Shown here: positions 17,372 through 30,814 of the stretch, in pieces
Numbering within the stretch: position 1 is the first letter of the stretch
How the letters are laid out: every line of letters begins with the position of its first letter
The notes under the pieces: model-generated
Seen by the model: the letters and a program-made list of their open reading frames with translations, nothing else
The model's database searches: none
Told to the model about the DNA's origin: nothing
Source of the DNA: Streptococcaceae bacterium AM104-57
GTDB lineage: Bacteria > Bacillota > Bacilli > Lactobacillales > Streptococcaceae
Direction: 5' to 3'
DNA length: 52,157 nt
Assembly: GCA_027659245.1 (NCBI GenBank)
Contig: JAQDPW010000016.1
Coordinates: 375 to 52,531 of the forward strand
Position numbers and translations under genes: made by a program

Positions 17372-18271
17372 ATGATGCAAAAAGTTAGAAAAGCTGTTAT
17401 CCCTGCTGCAGGACTTGGAACTCGCTTCCTTCCTGCTACCAAAGCCTTGGCTAAGGAAATGCTACCAATCGTAGATAAACCAACCATTCAATTTATCGTT
17501 GAAGAAGCTCTAAAGTCTGGTATTGAGGATATTCTTGTGGTAACAGGGAAGTCAAAACGCTCAATCGAAGACCATTTTGACTCAAACTTTGAGCTAGAAT
17601 ACAACCTCAAAGAAAAAGGAAAGAATGATCTCTTGAAACTTGTTGACGAAACAACTGGCATGCGCCTCCACTTCATCCGTCAAACTCACCCACGCGGACT
17701 CGGAGATGCCGTCTTACAAGCCAAAGCTTTCGTCGGGAATGAACCCTTTGTGGTTATGCTTGGGGATGACCTCATGGATATCAATGATGACAAGGCTGTC
17801 CCATTGACCAAGCAACTCATGAATGATTACGAAGAAACTCACGCTTCTACCATCGCTGTCATGCCTGTCCCACACGAAGAAGTCTCCGCCTACGGTGTCA
17901 TCGCTCCTCAAGGAGAAGGCAAAGATGGACTTTACAGCGTTGAAACCTTCGTTGAAAAACCAGCACCTGAAGATGCACCAAGTGATCTAGCTATCATCGG
18001 TCGTTACCTTCTCACACCTGAGATTTTCGGCATCCTCGAAAGTCAAAAACCTGGTGCGGGAAATGAAATCCAACTCACAGATGCTATCGATACACTCAAC
18101 AAAACTCAACGAGTATTTGCTCGCGAGTTTAAAGGCTCACGTTACGACGTTGGAGATAAGTTTGGATTTATGAAGACTTCCATCGAATACGCTCTCAAAC
18201 ATCCACAAGTCAAAGACCACTTGAAGGACTACTTGATTGATCTTGGAAAAGAACTTTCAGGAGATAAATAA
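17372..18271 (+). CDS. galU: UTP-glucose-1-phosphate uridylyltransferase
   Basis: A 299-residue enzyme forming UDP-glucose for capsule, glycolipid and teichoic acid sugars. The nucleotide-binding signature [19 protein letters not shown] is at about 14-32, with [12 protein letters not shown] next, the metal site VMLGDDLMD at about 127-135 and the sugar-binding region [19 protein letters not shown]. Two ATGs (17372, 17375) follow an AAGGA site; the first gives the usual length. Co-transcribed with gpsA and followed by a terminator. Confidence 0.96.
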   Translation: MMQKVRKAVIPAAGLGTRFLPATKALAKEMLPIVDKPTIQFIVEEALKSGIEDILVVTGKSKRSIEDHFDSNFELEYNLKEKGKNDLLKLVDETTGMRLHFIRQTHPRGLGDAVLQAKAFVGNEPFVVMLGDDLMDINDDKAVPLTKQLMNDYEETHASTIAVMPVPHEEVSAYGVIAPQGEGKDGLYSVETFVEKPAPEDAPSDLAIIGRYLLTPEIFGILESQKPGAGNEIQLTDAIDTLNKTQRVFAREFKGSRYDVGDKFGFMKTSIEYALKHPQVKDHLKDYLIDLGKELSGDK

Positions 18272-18282
18272 ACAATTTGTCA

Positions 18283-18316
18283 AAAAGTCAGATTTAGTTT
18301 AAATCTGGCTTTTTTC
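18283..18316 (+). terminator. gpsA-galU terminator
   Basis: AGTCAGATTTA / TAAATCTGGCT hairpin followed by six Ts. Confidence 0.88.
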
Positions 18317-18394
18317 AATGTTTAAATCTCAAGACCCAATCCCTATCCAAAGCACTGTTCTAAGCCTAATTTCTTGCAATAATTGCTTTTATGG

Positions 18395-18400
18395 TATAAT
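18395..18400 (+). promoter_or_regulatory. Extended -10 of pbp1b
   Basis: TGG-TATAAT, then the AGAGTGAGGA ribosome site at 18406-18415. Confidence 0.65.
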
Positions 18401-18420
18401 AATAAAGAGTGAGGAATTCT

Positions 18421-20934
18421 ATGAACAATCGATTAACAAGAATCAAACAAAAAGGACTGGCCTTCCTTCAGTCTCTAAAATTAACAGCTTCTAAAATGAA
18501 TGCAAAGAAAAAGAGTGGAAAAAACTCTAAGCAGAAAAAGAAAACTCAAACACCATTCGATATTTGGACTATTTTGACCAAGATTTTACTTGGAATAAAA
18601 GCAACTTTTAACACTCTTTTTATCCTAGCTTTTATTGGCGGTCTCCTCGGGACTGGGGTTGTCTTGGGTTATGCTGTTTCTCTTTTTGATCAGGTAAGTG
18701 TTCCACAAACAGAAGATTTGCTCAAGCAAGTCAATAATATTTCATCCATCTCTGAGATTCGCTATGCAGATGGTTCCATGATCGGAGCTATCGAAAGCGA
18801 CCTCCTTCGGACTTCTGTCGCATCAGATGCTATTTCAGAAAATCTCAAGCAAGCTATCGTTGCAACCGAGGATGAACATTTCGCAGAGCACAATGGTGTC
18901 GTTCCTAAAGCGGTCATTCGTGCCAGTCTAGTAAACTTTATCGGACTTGGTTCTTCCAGTGGAGGTTCTACCCTAACACAACAGCTCATCAAGCAACAAG
19001 TGGTTGGTGATGCTCCTACACTAGCTCGTAAAGCTACTGAAATCGTAGATGCTCTGGCCTTAGAACGTGCCATGAGCAAGGATGAAATCCTGACAACCTA
19101 TCTCAACGTCGCACCTTTTGGGCGCAATAACAAGGGACAAAATATCGCAGGTGCTCAGCAGGCCGCGACTGGAATTTTCGGAGTGGATGCTAGCAAACTG
19201 ACCATCCCTCAAGCAGCTTTTCTAGCAGGATTGCCACAAAGTCCTATCTCCTACTCACCTTATGAGTCTACTGGTGAGATGAAGAGCGAAGAAGATATTG
19301 AACTTGGAATCAAGCGCTCAAAAGATGTTCTCTACAATATGTACAGAACTGGAGTCCTTAGCCATGAAGATTACGAAACCTATAAAGCGTACGATATTAA
19401 GAAAGACTTCCTGCCAGCAGAAAATGCCAGCGTTAATTCTAAAGGCTTCCTCTACTTCACTGTACTAGATGAGGCTACCAATATTATGTATGATTACTTG
19501 GTACAGAAAGATAACGTTTCTGAACAAGAGCTCAAAAATGAATCTATCCAAAAATCTTATCATGAATTGGCTGAAAAAGAGATTCAAAATGGTGGTTACC
19601 GTATCACAACTACAATTGATAAGGCTATTCATACGGCCATGCAAGATGCTGTTGCAAACTATGGCTACCTTGTCGATGATAATACTGGTCAGCCAGAAGT
19701 AGGAAATGTCTTGATGGATAACCAAACAGGAGCCATTTTAGGATTTGTCGGTGGTCGTGATTACCAAAGCAACCAAAACAACCACGCCTTTAACACTAAA
19801 CGGTCTCCTGCTTCAACTACTAAACCAATCCTAGCCTACAGTATTGCGATTGACCAAGGCTTGATGGGAAGTGCAAGCGTCTTATCTAACTATCCAACTA
19901 ACTTCTCTAACGGAAATCCTATCATGTATGTTAATAGTTCTGGTACAGCTATGATGAACCTTAAAGAGGCTCTGAATTACTCTTGGAATATCCCAGCCTA
20001 CTGGACCTATCAGCTACTTCTTCAAAAAGGGGTTGATGTTCGTTCCTACATGGAAAAAATGGGCTATGATATCCCTGAGTACGGCATCGAAAGTCTTCCT
20101 ATGGGGGGAGGAATCGATGTCACTGTAGCCCAGCATACAAATGGCTACCAAACCTTGGCTAACAATGGTGTTTACCATAAGAAATACATGATTTCAAAAA
20201 TCGAGAAGACCAGCGGCGAGGTTATCTATGAGCACAAAGACGAACCGGTACAAGTCTACTCTAAAGCAACTGCAACCATTATGCAGAGCTTACTAAGAGA
20301 TGTTATTTCTTCCCAAGTGACTTCAAGCTTCCAGAGCGATCTTGCTGCAATCAACCCAAGTTTGGCAGGTGCTGACTGGATTGGTAAAACTGGTACGACC
20401 AATGAAGATGGCGATATGTGGCTCATGCTTTCAACTCCAAGATTAACCCTTGGTGGTTGGCTTGGTCACGATGATAACCAACCACTTGGTAAAGGTGCAG
20501 GACACTACCGTAATGCAAAATATATGGCTCATCTGGTAAATGCCATTCAACAAGCAGCCCCTTCTGCTTGGGGTTCAGAACGTTTCAAACTCGATTCAAG
20601 TGTCACTTCATCACAAGTCCTCAAATCAACTGGTCAAAAACCAGGTAAGGTTACTATCAATGGTAAAGAGATTAATGTGACTGGTGAAATGGTAACAAGT
20701 TACTGGGCTAACCAAAATGGTGCTCCGACTACTAGCTACAAATTTGCTATTGGTGGAAGTGATTCTGACTACCAAAATGCTTGGAACACCATTTTAGGAA
20801 GTCTGCCTAAAGCATCTTCTTCCTCATCGAACAATAGCAATAGTAGTAACAATAATAATCGTAATAATACTTCTAATAGTAACGGGAGCAGTAGCTCTAG
20901 TTCCAATAATAGAAGCAGCAATCAACAACGCTAA
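18421..20934 (+). CDS. pbp1b: Class A penicillin-binding protein 1b
   Basis: An 837-residue bifunctional peptidoglycan synthase: basic cytoplasmic tail, one TM at about 65-92, GT51 glycosyltransferase domain (catalytic [24 protein letters not shown]), then transpeptidase with SxxK Ser465 (SPASTTKP), motif YSWN, and KTGT at 656-659. The C-terminal tail of about 40 residues is almost only Ser and Asn. I start at 18421 because the AGTGAGGA that could serve as an upstream GTG start is its ribosome site. The sequence reads as clearly divergent from the pneumococcal PBP1b I remember while keeping its layout, which supports a commensal mitis-group host. Confidence 0.95.
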   Translation: MNNRLTRIKQKGLAFLQSLKLTASKMNAKKKSGKNSKQKKKTQTPFDIWTILTKILLGIKATFNTLFILAFIGGLLGTGVVLGYAVSLFDQVSVPQTEDLLKQVNNISSISEIRYADGSMIGAIESDLLRTSVASDAISENLKQAIVATEDEHFAEHNGVVPKAVIRASLVNFIGLGSSSGGSTLTQQLIKQQVVGDAPTLARKATEIVDALALERAMSKDEILTTYLNVAPFGRNNKGQNIAGAQQAATGIFGVDASKLTIPQAAFLAGLPQSPISYSPYESTGEMKSEEDIELGIKRSKDVLYNMYRTGVLSHEDYETYKAYDIKKDFLPAENASVNSKGFLYFTVLDEATNIMYDYLVQKDNVSEQELKNESIQKSYHELAEKEIQNGGYRITTTIDKAIHTAMQDAVANYGYLVDDNTGQPEVGNVLMDNQTGAILGFVGGRDYQSNQNNHAFNTKRSPASTTKPILAYSIAIDQGLMGSASVLSNYPTNFSNGNPIMYVNSSGTAMMNLKEALNYSWNIPAYWTYQLLLQKGVDVRSYMEKMGYDIPEYGIESLPMGGGIDVTVAQHTNGYQTLANNGVYHKKYMISKIEKTSGEVIYEHKDEPVQVYSKATATIMQSLLRDVISSQVTSSFQSDLAAINPSLAGADWIGKTGTTNEDGDMWLMLSTPRLTLGGWLGHDDNQPLGKGAGHYRNAKYMAHLVNAIQQAAPSAWGSERFKLDSSVTSSQVLKSTGQKPGKVTINGKEINVTGEMVTSYWANQNGAPTTSYKFAIGGSDSDYQNAWNTILGSLPKASSSSSNNSNSSNNNNRNNTSNSNGSSSSSSNNRSSNQQR

Positions 20935-20952
20935 CTAAACAGCACAATCATT

Positions 20953-21006
20953 GAGAGTGGGAAAGAAAATTTCTGAAAGAAATGATTTTTCTCCACTCTC
21001 TTTTTT
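20953..21006 (+). terminator. pbp1b terminator
   Basis: GAGAGTGG (20953-20960) pairs with CCACTCTC (20993-21000), with an inner AT-rich stem (AAAGAAAATTTCT) and then a T-run. Confidence 0.85.
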
Positions 21007-21023
21007 CTTTTTTCATTTCATGG

Positions 21024-21029
21024 TACAAT
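21024..21029 (+). promoter_or_regulatory. Extended -10 of the EamA gene, predicted leaderless start
   Basis: TGG-TACAAT followed by AGCAAC and the ATG at 21036. No Shine-Dalgarno is present. The geometry is the same as at ruvB. Confidence 0.6.
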
Positions 21030-21035
21030 AGCAAC

Positions 21036-21947
21036 ATGAATAAATATCAAAAGAATATTTTTAAGGGAACCATCTATTCTCTCCTATCTGGCTTGATCTG
21101 GGGGATCTGTGGAATCTTAGGAGAGTACTTTTTTTCACATTATCAAGTATCTTCAGGGTGGATTACTTCTATGCGTCTACTCGTCGCAGGTGGTTTCGTA
21201 ATCGTCTTATCTAGTCTTAAACTCCGGTCCCAACTCTTCGAGATCTGGAAAAATCGAAACAATTACCTGCCTTTTCTGGCCTATGCCATCTTAGGGATTT
21301 TTTCTGTTCAGTTTTGCTTCTATCTCTGTGTCGAGTATTCCAACGCTACCACTGCCACCATCCTCCAATTTATCAGTCCTGTCTTTATACTTCTATATAA
21401 TCGCATCATCTACAAGAAAAAAGCTTCTAAAAAAGCAATTTTCTATGTTTTGACTGCTATGATTGGAGTCTTTTTGATGGCTACCAAAGGAGATCTATCC
21501 AAATTATCTATCACACCACTTGCTTTACTGACAGGTCTTCTCAGTGCCCTAGGGGTCATGTTCAATGTTATCTTACCCCAACGCTTTGCAAAAAAATACG
21601 GATTTGTGCCAACTGTTGGTTGGGGAATGATTATCGCGGGCCTTTTTAGTAATTTTCTCTACCCCGTTTATAAGATTAGCTTCCAGCTTGATGCCATCAG
21701 TATCTGTATTTGTTTGACCATCGCCTTTTTGGGAACGGCTTTTGCCTTTTTCCTTTCCATGAAGGCTGTCTCTCTCGTTTCTCCCTTGGTGGTGTCAGTC
21801 GTCAGCGCAAGCGAACCGCTATCCTCTGCTATTCTAAGCATTCTTTTCCTTGGCATGGTTCTGGATGGTTTCTTGGTACTGGCCATGATTTTGATTATCG
21901 TTCCTATGATTTTCTTGTCCATCGAAGAATCTAAATCCAAGAATTAA
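21036..21947 (+). CDS. EamA/DMT family transporter
   Basis: A 303-residue integral membrane protein with about 10 helices in two EamA repeats (for example YSLLSGLIWGICGILGEYFF and LLTGLLSALGVMFNVILP). Members export or import metabolites such as amino acids; the substrate cannot be read from sequence. The start is placed at 21036 rather than further upstream, because an extension would lie in the pbp1b terminator and the promoter. The start codon lies six bases after an extended -10, implying a leaderless mRNA. A terminator follows at 21967-21992. Confidence 0.85.
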   Translation: MNKYQKNIFKGTIYSLLSGLIWGICGILGEYFFSHYQVSSGWITSMRLLVAGGFVIVLSSLKLRSQLFEIWKNRNNYLPFLAYAILGIFSVQFCFYLCVEYSNATTATILQFISPVFILLYNRIIYKKKASKKAIFYVLTAMIGVFLMATKGDLSKLSITPLALLTGLLSALGVMFNVILPQRFAKKYGFVPTVGWGMIIAGLFSNFLYPVYKISFQLDAISICICLTIAFLGTAFAFFLSMKAVSLVSPLVVSVVSASEPLSSAILSILFLGMVLDGFLVLAMILIIVPMIFLSIEESKSKN

Positions 21948-21966
21948 ACACCTTCCTTTAACACTT

Positions 21967-21992
21967 AAGGCTTCAAAATTGAAGCCTTTTTT
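21967..21992 (+). terminator. Terminator after the EamA gene
   Basis: AAGGCTTC, AAAATT, GAAGCCTT, then Ts. The T-run merges into the dapH promoter (TGG-TAGAAT). Confidence 0.88.
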
Positions 21993-22031
21993 GGTAGAAT
22001 AGTAAGCATTACAAAGAGTGAGGAGACACCT

Positions 22032-22730
22032 ATGACTGCTACAAAAATGAATGCACAAGAAATTATCCAATTTATCGCAAATGCTGAGAAAAAGACAAGT
22101 GTAAAAGTGACCTTTGAGGGGCAACTTGCTGGAGCTATCCCTGCCTCTGTTATCAAGCTTGGGAATGTTCTTTTTGGAGACTGGAAAGATATCGCTCCAC
22201 TTCTTGAAGGACTTACAGAAAACAAGGACTATGTTGTTGAACAAGACGCTCGCAACTCTGCTGTACCTCTCCTTGATAAACGTGATATCAATGCTCGTAT
22301 CGAGCCAGGCGCTATCATCCGTGACCAAGTTGAGATTGGTGACAATGCTGTTATCATGATGGGAGCTGTTATCAACATCGGTGCTGAAATCGGTGCTGGT
22401 ACTATGATTGATATGGGAGCTATTCTGGGCGGACGCGCTATTGTCGGTAAAAATAGCCACGTTGGTGCAGGTGCTGTTCTTGCAGGCGTTATCGAGCCAG
22501 CTAGTGCTGAACCTGTCCGTGTCGGTGACAATGTTCTCATCGGTGCTAACGCTGTAGTCATCGAAGGTGTTCAAATCGGTAGCGGTTCTGTTGTTGCAGC
22601 AGGGGCCATCGTCACTCAAGATGTTCCAGAAAATGTTGTGGTAGCTGGTGTCCCAGCTCGTGTTATCAAGGAAATCGATAGCCAAACCCAACAAAAAACA
22701 GCGCTAGAAGATGCGCTTCGCACCTTGTAA
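22032..22730 (+). CDS. dapH: Tetrahydrodipicolinate N-acetyltransferase
   Basis: A 232-residue enzyme that acetylates 2,3,4,5-tetrahydrodipicolinate in the acetylase branch of lysine/diaminopimelate synthesis. The N-terminal alpha/beta part (1-80) is followed by a left-handed beta helix of hexapeptide repeats ([52 protein letters not shown]) and a C-terminal helix. dapL, the next step but one in the pathway, lies 61 bases downstream after a small hairpin. The AGAGTGAGGAG site precedes the ATG. Confidence 0.95.
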   Translation: MTATKMNAQEIIQFIANAEKKTSVKVTFEGQLAGAIPASVIKLGNVLFGDWKDIAPLLEGLTENKDYVVEQDARNSAVPLLDKRDINARIEPGAIIRDQVEIGDNAVIMMGAVINIGAEIGAGTMIDMGAILGGRAIVGKNSHVGAGAVLAGVIEPASAEPVRVGDNVLIGANAVVIEGVQIGSGSVVAAGAIVTQDVPENVVVAGVPARVIKEIDSQTQQKTALEDALRTL

Positions 22731-22739
22731 TTAGTAACA

Positions 22740-22765
22740 GAGGCGGAAATATTTCCAGCCTCTTT
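22740..22765 (+). terminator. Hairpin between dapH and dapL
   Basis: AGAGGC ... GCCTCT with inner GGAAAT/ATTTCC; weak T-run. It may attenuate rather than end transcription. Confidence 0.55.
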
Positions 22766-22791
22766 ATCGTATCAGTAGAAGGAAATTAACT

Positions 22792-23922
22792 ATGTTAGAT
22801 TTGATTCAAACGCGACGCGATCTTCACCAAATTCCTGAGCTTGGTTTAGAAGAATTCAAGACTCACGCTTATTTGCTCAATGTCATTGAGAAATTAACAG
22901 CTGGTAAGGATTTTGTTCAGATTCGTACTTGGCAAACAGGTATTTTAGTGTATTTACAGGGAAGTCAGCCAGAACGTACCATCGGTTGGCGGACAGATAT
23001 CGACGGACTCCCAATCGTTGAACAAACAGGTCTTGCCTTTGCCTCTCAGCACCCAGACCGTATGCATGCTTGTGGGCACGACTTTCACATGACCATTGCT
23101 CTAGGAAGTCTCGAACGTGCTCTAGAAAACCAACCTAAAAACAATCTCCTCTTTCTCTTCCAACCTGCCGAGGAAAATGAAGCAGGTGGCATGCTCATGT
23201 ATGAAGACGGCGCCTTTGGCGACTGGTTGCCTGACCAATTCTATGGGCTTCATGTCCGTCCAGACCTAAAGGTTGGTCAGATTGCGACCAATACCCATAC
23301 ACTCTTTGCAGGAACTTGCGAAGTCAAGATTCGCTTCAAGGGTAAAGGTGGTCACGCTGCCTTCCCACATCAAGCAAACGACGCTCTGGTTGCAACTAGC
23401 TATTTTGTCACTCAAGTTCAGTCGGTTGTCAGCCGTAATGTCGATCCTATCGAGGGAGCTGTCGTCACTTTCGGTGTCTTTCAAGCTGGAACAACCAATA
23501 ATGTCATCGCTGATACAGCTTTCTTGCATGGAACCATTCGAGCTCTCACACATAACATGAGCCTCTTAGTTCAAAAACGTGTCAAAGCCATCGCTGAAGG
23601 TGTCGCAGCTGCTTTTGATATGGATGTGGAAGTTGAACTCAAGCAGGGAGGTTACCTACCAGTCGAAAACAACCCTGAATTAGCTCGAGAATTGATGACC
23701 TTCTTTGATGAAAAAGAGGGAATTGAACTCATCGACATCGAACCTGCCATGACAGGAGAGGACTTTGGTTATCTTCTCTCCAAGGTTCCTGGTGTCATGT
23801 TCTGGCTTGGAATTGATAGTCCCTATGCTCTTCACCATCCACAGATGAGTCCTAAAGAAGAAACTCTGGCAATTGGAGTCGAGGCTGTATCAAGCTTTTT
23901 AGCAAAGAAAGCTGTGGATTAA
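22792..23922 (+). CDS. dapL: N-acetyldiaminopimelate deacetylase (M20D family)
   Basis: A 376-residue amidohydrolase removing acetyl from N-acetyl-LL-diaminopimelate in the acetylase pathway. M20 metal ligands are visible: [10 protein letters not shown] (about 94-103), PAEENEAGG (about 124-132) and a C-terminal ALHHPQM. The dimerisation lid domain occupies about 180-290 ([17 protein letters not shown]). Adjacent dapH fixes the pathway assignment over generic aminoacylase. Ends 3 bases before the next gene. Confidence 0.92.
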   Translation: MLDLIQTRRDLHQIPELGLEEFKTHAYLLNVIEKLTAGKDFVQIRTWQTGILVYLQGSQPERTIGWRTDIDGLPIVEQTGLAFASQHPDRMHACGHDFHMTIALGSLERALENQPKNNLLFLFQPAEENEAGGMLMYEDGAFGDWLPDQFYGLHVRPDLKVGQIATNTHTLFAGTCEVKIRFKGKGGHAAFPHQANDALVATSYFVTQVQSVVSRNVDPIEGAVVTFGVFQAGTTNNVIADTAFLHGTIRALTHNMSLLVQKRVKAIAEGVAAAFDMDVEVELKQGGYLPVENNPELARELMTFFDEKEGIELIDIEPAMTGEDFGYLLSKVPGVMFWLGIDSPYALHHPQMSPKEETLAIGVEAVSSFLAKKAVD

Positions 23923-23925
23923 ACA

Positions 23926-24465
23926 ATGAAAAAAGCCCTACGCAAGCAGGTCTTGCAAGAACTCAAATCTCTATCAGCCGAAGAAAAGGAAGTCATGGAC
24001 ACTTGGTTGACTGAGCAACTACTTCTACATCCCTTCTATAAGGAAGCAAAAACCATCGCCACTTACCTGTCTTTTCCTCATGAATTTCAGACAGCTAGAC
24101 TCATTGTACAAGCTCAAAAAGATGGGAAGACACTCCTCATTCCCAAAACCTATCCACATGGGAAAATGGACTTTGTTCTATATGAACCAGAGAAACTCGA
24201 AAGAAATTCTTTTGGACTTCTTGAACCTCAAGGAGATTTCACTATCCTTGAACCCTCTCAGATTGACCTGATTCATGTTCCTGGTTTGGCTTTCAATCCT
24301 TCAAGATATAGGGTTGGCTACGGTGGTGGCTACTACGACCGCTACTTGGAGCATTTCCCAGGTCATACAATTAGTACGATTTATCCATGTCAGATTCAGA
24401 ATTTTCAACCTGAGCACTACGATATTCCTGTTGAGGAGGTACTTATCTATGAAAGAGATTTTTGA
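23926..24465 (+). CDS. 5-formyltetrahydrofolate cyclo-ligase
   Basis: A 179-residue enzyme converting 5-formyl-THF to 5,10-methenyl-THF with ATP (MTHFS/Fau). N-terminal basic helix (KKALRKQVLQELKSL), central LLIPKTYPHGKMDFVLY and the C-terminal phosphate-binding loop VGYGGGYYDRYLEHF (about 128-142) are all in order. It is packed between dapL (3-base gap) and the rhomboid gene (17-base overlap). Normal length. Confidence 0.94.
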   Translation: MKKALRKQVLQELKSLSAEEKEVMDTWLTEQLLLHPFYKEAKTIATYLSFPHEFQTARLIVQAQKDGKTLLIPKTYPHGKMDFVLYEPEKLERNSFGLLEPQGDFTILEPSQIDLIHVPGLAFNPSRYRVGYGGGYYDRYLEHFPGHTISTIYPCQIQNFQPEHYDIPVEEVLIYERDF

Positions 24466-25123
24466 TCGTCGTTATCCTGTCACGAGCTTCTTTCTTCTCG
24501 TGACAAGCCTGGTTTTCATACTCATGTTTCTAACCAGTGGTTTCAACTATACCAGTGCAGCCACCTTATATCAGTTTGGAGCTATTTATCCTCCTGCTAT
24601 TAAAGCCATGCCTGAGCAGATATGGCGTTTATTCTCAGCAACCTTTGTCCATATTGGCTTGGAGCACTTTTTAGTCAATATGCTATCCCTCTACTTTTTG
24701 GGGCGTCAGATGGAGCAAATCTTTGGCTCCAAACAATTTTTCTTTATCTACCTTCTATCAGGTATGATGGGAAATCTCTTTGTCCTCGTTTTTAGTCCAA
24801 ATGCCATTACTGCAGGTGCTTCAACTGCCCTCTACGGTATGTTCGCCTCTATTGTCATTCTCCGTTATGCCTCACGCAATCCCTATCTCCAACAGCTCGG
24901 GCAATCCTACCTCTCCCTCTTGGTCATCAACCTAGTAGGTAGCGTTTTAATGCCAGGAATCAGCCTTGCTGGACACGTAGGTGGAGCTGTCGGTGGCGCA
25001 TTACTAGCTATCGTCTTCCCAGTTCGAGGCGAACGAAAGATATACAGCCCAGGCCAACGTGGTCTAGCAAGCCTAGCTTTCATTGTTTTATCAGCCTTGA
25101 TGCTTTTTATCGGACTATTATAA
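24449..25123 (+). CDS. Rhomboid family intramembrane serine protease
   Basis: A 224-residue membrane protease with about six to seven helices. The catalytic Ser lies in AGASTALYGMF (GxS motif), the catalytic His in LAGHVGGAVGG, and the conserved HIGLEHFLVNML matches the L1/TM2 region. I start at 24449 after a GAGGAGGT site; the frame is open further upstream only because it runs through the preceding gene. The overlap of 17 bases with the folate gene implies coupled translation. Confidence 0.93.
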   Translation: MKEIFDRRYPVTSFFLLVTSLVFILMFLTSGFNYTSAATLYQFGAIYPPAIKAMPEQIWRLFSATFVHIGLEHFLVNMLSLYFLGRQMEQIFGSKQFFFIYLLSGMMGNLFVLVFSPNAITAGASTALYGMFASIVILRYASRNPYLQQLGQSYLSLLVINLVGSVLMPGISLAGHVGGAVGGALLAIVFPVRGERKIYSPGQRGLASLAFIVLSALMLFIGLL

Positions 25124-25130
25124 AACAAGA

Positions 25131-25180
25131 AAAACCATTGGAAGCTCTCAAATTGAGAAGTTCATTTCCAATGGTTTTTT
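25131..25180. terminator. Bidirectional terminator between rhomboid and GH1 genes
   Basis: AAAACCATTGGAA / TTCCAATGGTTTT with A-run on one side and T-run on the other. It serves the converging genes. Confidence 0.85.
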
Positions 25181-25205
25181 CTTAATCTAATTGGTTATTT
25201 TACTC

Positions 25206-26586
25206 TTAAAACCCATTATTGTCACTGAGTTCTTTGAACCAGTGGCCTGATTTTTTCAGGCGACGCTCTTGTGTTTTTAAGTCTAGCTCGACCAAACCAT
25301 AACGATTTTTATAGCTATTGAGCCATGACCAGCAATCAATAAAGGTCCAGATCAAATAGCCTTTACAGTTGGCACCGTCTTCAATGGCACGATGAAGCTC
25401 ACGCAGATGACCTTTGACAAAGTCGATACGGTAATCATCCTGGATCATTCCATTTTCACGGAATTTATCTTCACCTTCAACGCCCATTCCATTCTCTGTC
25501 AGCATCCACTCAATATTGCCGTAGTTTTCCTTGATATTTTGGGCAATGTCATAAATTCCTTGCTCATAGATTTCCCAACCGCGGTGTGGATTGATCTTAC
25601 GACCAGGCATGACGTAAGGTTCATAGAAATGCTCTGGCAAGAGCGGACTGTCAGGATGCTTAGCAAAACGCGGCGCCATGACACGCAAAGGTTGGTAGTA
25701 GTTCACTCCTAGAAAATCAACGGTGTTCTCACGAATGAGTTCTAACTCTTCGGCTGTGTATTCTGGTAATAAGTCATGCTCAGCCAAAATTTCCACCAAT
25801 TCCTCTGGATAAGTTCCCAAGACAGATGGATCTAGGAAAGATTGAGCTTGGAAGAGGTCCGCAATGCGTGCAGCTTTCATATCTGCAGGATGCTGGCTAC
25901 GTGGATAGGCTGGTTGTCAAGTTGAGAACAATTCCAATCTTAGAACCAGGCAAAACCTCATGACAGGCCTTCACCGCAAGAGTGCTGGCTAATTGTGTAT
26001 GATAGGCAACTTTAACGGCTGCTTTGGCATCCACCTTATGTGGATAATGGGCATCATAAAAATAACCAAACTCTACAGGAACGATAGGTTCATTGAAGGT
26101 AATCCACTGGTCAACCAAGTCTCCATAAATTTCAAAACAGAAACGAGCATAGTCTTCATAGGCCTTGATGGTTGCCTTATTTTCCCAACCATCCCCATCT
26201 TCTTGAAGGGCAAAAGGCAGGTCAAAGTGATAAAGATTGACTAAGAGGCGAATACCCTTGGCCTTGATGGCTTCAAATACCTGACGGTAGAAAGCCACCC
26301 CTTGAGGGTTGACTTCTCCACGGCCCTGTGGGAAAATACGAGACCACTGGATAGAAGTTCGAAAGGCTGTGTGGCCAGTTTCTAACAAGAGTTCGATATC
26401 CTTTTCCCAGTTTTCATAGAAGGTCGACGTTTTGTCTGGTCCAATACCATTGTAGTAACGGTTTGGCTCTACTTGGTACCAATAATCCCAGAGATTATCT
26501 CCCTTGCCGTCACCAGGCACTCGTCCTTCTGTCTGTGGTCCAGAAGTTGAGGAACCCCAGACAAAATCCTTTGGAAATTTTAGCAT
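25206..26586 (-). pseudogene. GH1 beta-glucosidase / 6-phospho-beta-glucosidase, frameshifted
   Basis: The N-terminal part (26586 to 25897, 229 residues) carries the GH1 start (FPKDFVWGSSTSGPQTEG) and the acid/base ITFNEP. The C-terminal part (from about 25915 down to 25206) carries FLGVNYY, the nucleophile LTENGMG and SWLNSYKNRYGLV. One extra A near 25915-25920 breaks the frame: one frame reads LNLTTSLST-stop, the other LTPAYPRSQHPADMK, which rejoins the family. Everything else is intact, so the event is recent or a sequencing error. If real, the strain lacks this glucosidase. Confidence 0.9.
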
Positions 26587-26616
26587 AGTACTACCTCTTT
26601 TTACGCTTTTAATGTT

Positions 26617-26762
26617 TATACTCTTCGAAAATCAAATTCAAACCGCGTCAACGTCGCCTTGCCGTATATGTGTTACTGACTTCGTCAGTTCTATCCACAA
26701 CCTCAAAACGGTGTTTTGAGCAACCTGCGGCTAGTTTGCTCTTTGATTTTCATTGAGTATTA
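26617..26762. repeat. BOX element (A1-B1-C1)
   Basis: Starts TATACTCTTCGAAAATC (boxA), contains one 45-bp boxB (26676-26720, CTGACTTCGTCAGTTC... to GTGTTTTGAG) and ends with boxC ...TGATTTTCATTGAGTATTA. About 146 bp between the GH1 pseudogene and proS. Textbook mitis-group repeat. Confidence 0.93.
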
Positions 26763-26794
26763 CTCTTTTTATGTTTATTTTATCTCATTATACA

Positions 26795-26838
26795 GAAAAA
26801 ACAAGGCAAAAACTAGTTACATTTTTGTCTTGTTTTTC
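26795..26838 (-). terminator. Terminator of the uppS-cdsA-eep-proS operon
   Basis: Minus-strand ACAAGACAAAAA / TTTTTGCCTTGT hairpin with a following T-run, just after the proS stop. Confidence 0.85.
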
Positions 26839-26853
26839 TTCTGATTATAGATT

Positions 26854-29981
<3,128 letters not shown>

Positions 29982-30002
29982 TTAATTTCTGTTCACCTTT
30001 CC

Positions 30003-30806
30003 TTAAAATAAGCCAAAGAGGTGCATAATAGGGAAAACTACTAGCATACAGTCAAAACGATCCAGTACCCCACCATGACCAGGGATAAATTTGCCTGAGT
30101 CTTTGACTCCAAAATGACGCTTCATAGCACTTTCGATTAAATCACCCAACTGACCTGCTAGACTAAAGAAGATAGCAAAAACCATCATTTTGTAAATCCC
30201 ATAAGGTAAAGCAACGGGACTATCGACTAGCATAAAGATGAGAGTCGCTAGCATAGCAGCCAAGATCCCCCCTATAGCACCTTCTATGGTCTTGTTAGGC
30301 GATACTCTCGGAGCAAGCTTTCTCTTGCCAAGCTTCATCCCCACCAGATAGGCACCGCTATCTGTTGCCCAAACCAAACAAAGTCCCAAGAGGGCCTTAT
30401 CTAATCCTGCAATTCGAGCATCAACCAAGGCATTAAAGCCGAAGCCAACATAGAAACTCATGGCAATCGGAAAAACAGCATCCTCAATGGTATAGTTCTT
30501 GCTGAAGACTGTCGCTCCTAGCATGATGAGGATCACAACTCCATAGGCCACAACATTCCCATCTACAGGTAAAAACTTCCAGTAGTTTTCCAAAGGCACG
30601 GTCAGAGCAAAGGTCGCCAGTAAAGTCAAGAGACCTTCAGGCGTCATGGTGTTCAAGCCCTTCATGCGAAGCAACTCATGCACTCCCAACATAGCCACAA
30701 TCCCCATGGCAATCTGTAACCATAGACCACCGAGGATCAAGATTGGTATAAAGATAGCCAAGGCCAAGATAGCAAAGAGCGTTCTCTTTTGTAAATCCTT
30801 TATCAT
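30003..30806 (-). CDS. cdsA: Phosphatidate cytidylyltransferase
   Basis: A 267-residue membrane enzyme making CDP-diacylglycerol from CTP and phosphatidate, the branch point for phosphatidylglycerol. About eight helices; the signature block is KRKLAPRVSPNKTIEGAIGG followed by KFIPGHGGVLDRFDCML near the C-terminus, matching the CDP-DAG synthase pattern. It starts 8 bases after uppS. Confidence 0.95.
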   Translation of the reverse strand: MIKDLQKRTLFAILALAIFIPILILGGLWLQIAMGIVAMLGVHELLRMKGLNTMTPEGLLTLLATFALTVPLENYWKFLPVDGNVVAYGVVILIMLGATVFSKNYTIEDAVFPIAMSFYVGFGFNALVDARIAGLDKALLGLCLVWATDSGAYLVGMKLGKRKLAPRVSPNKTIEGAIGGILAAMLATLIFMLVDSPVALPYGIYKMMVFAIFFSLAGQLGDLIESAMKRHFGVKDSGKFIPGHGGVLDRFDCMLVVFPIMHLFGLF

Positions 30807-30814
30807 AATATTTC

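Noticed and set aside
18409..18420. GTG at 18409 as start of PBP1b
   Set aside because: It overlaps the AGTGAGGA sequence that serves as ribosome site for the ATG at 18421.
21834..22694. Minus-strand ORF of 286 codons, Ser/Thr/Asn-rich
   Set aside because: Mirror of the dapH hexapeptide-repeat codons, and it crosses the dapH promoter and a terminator.
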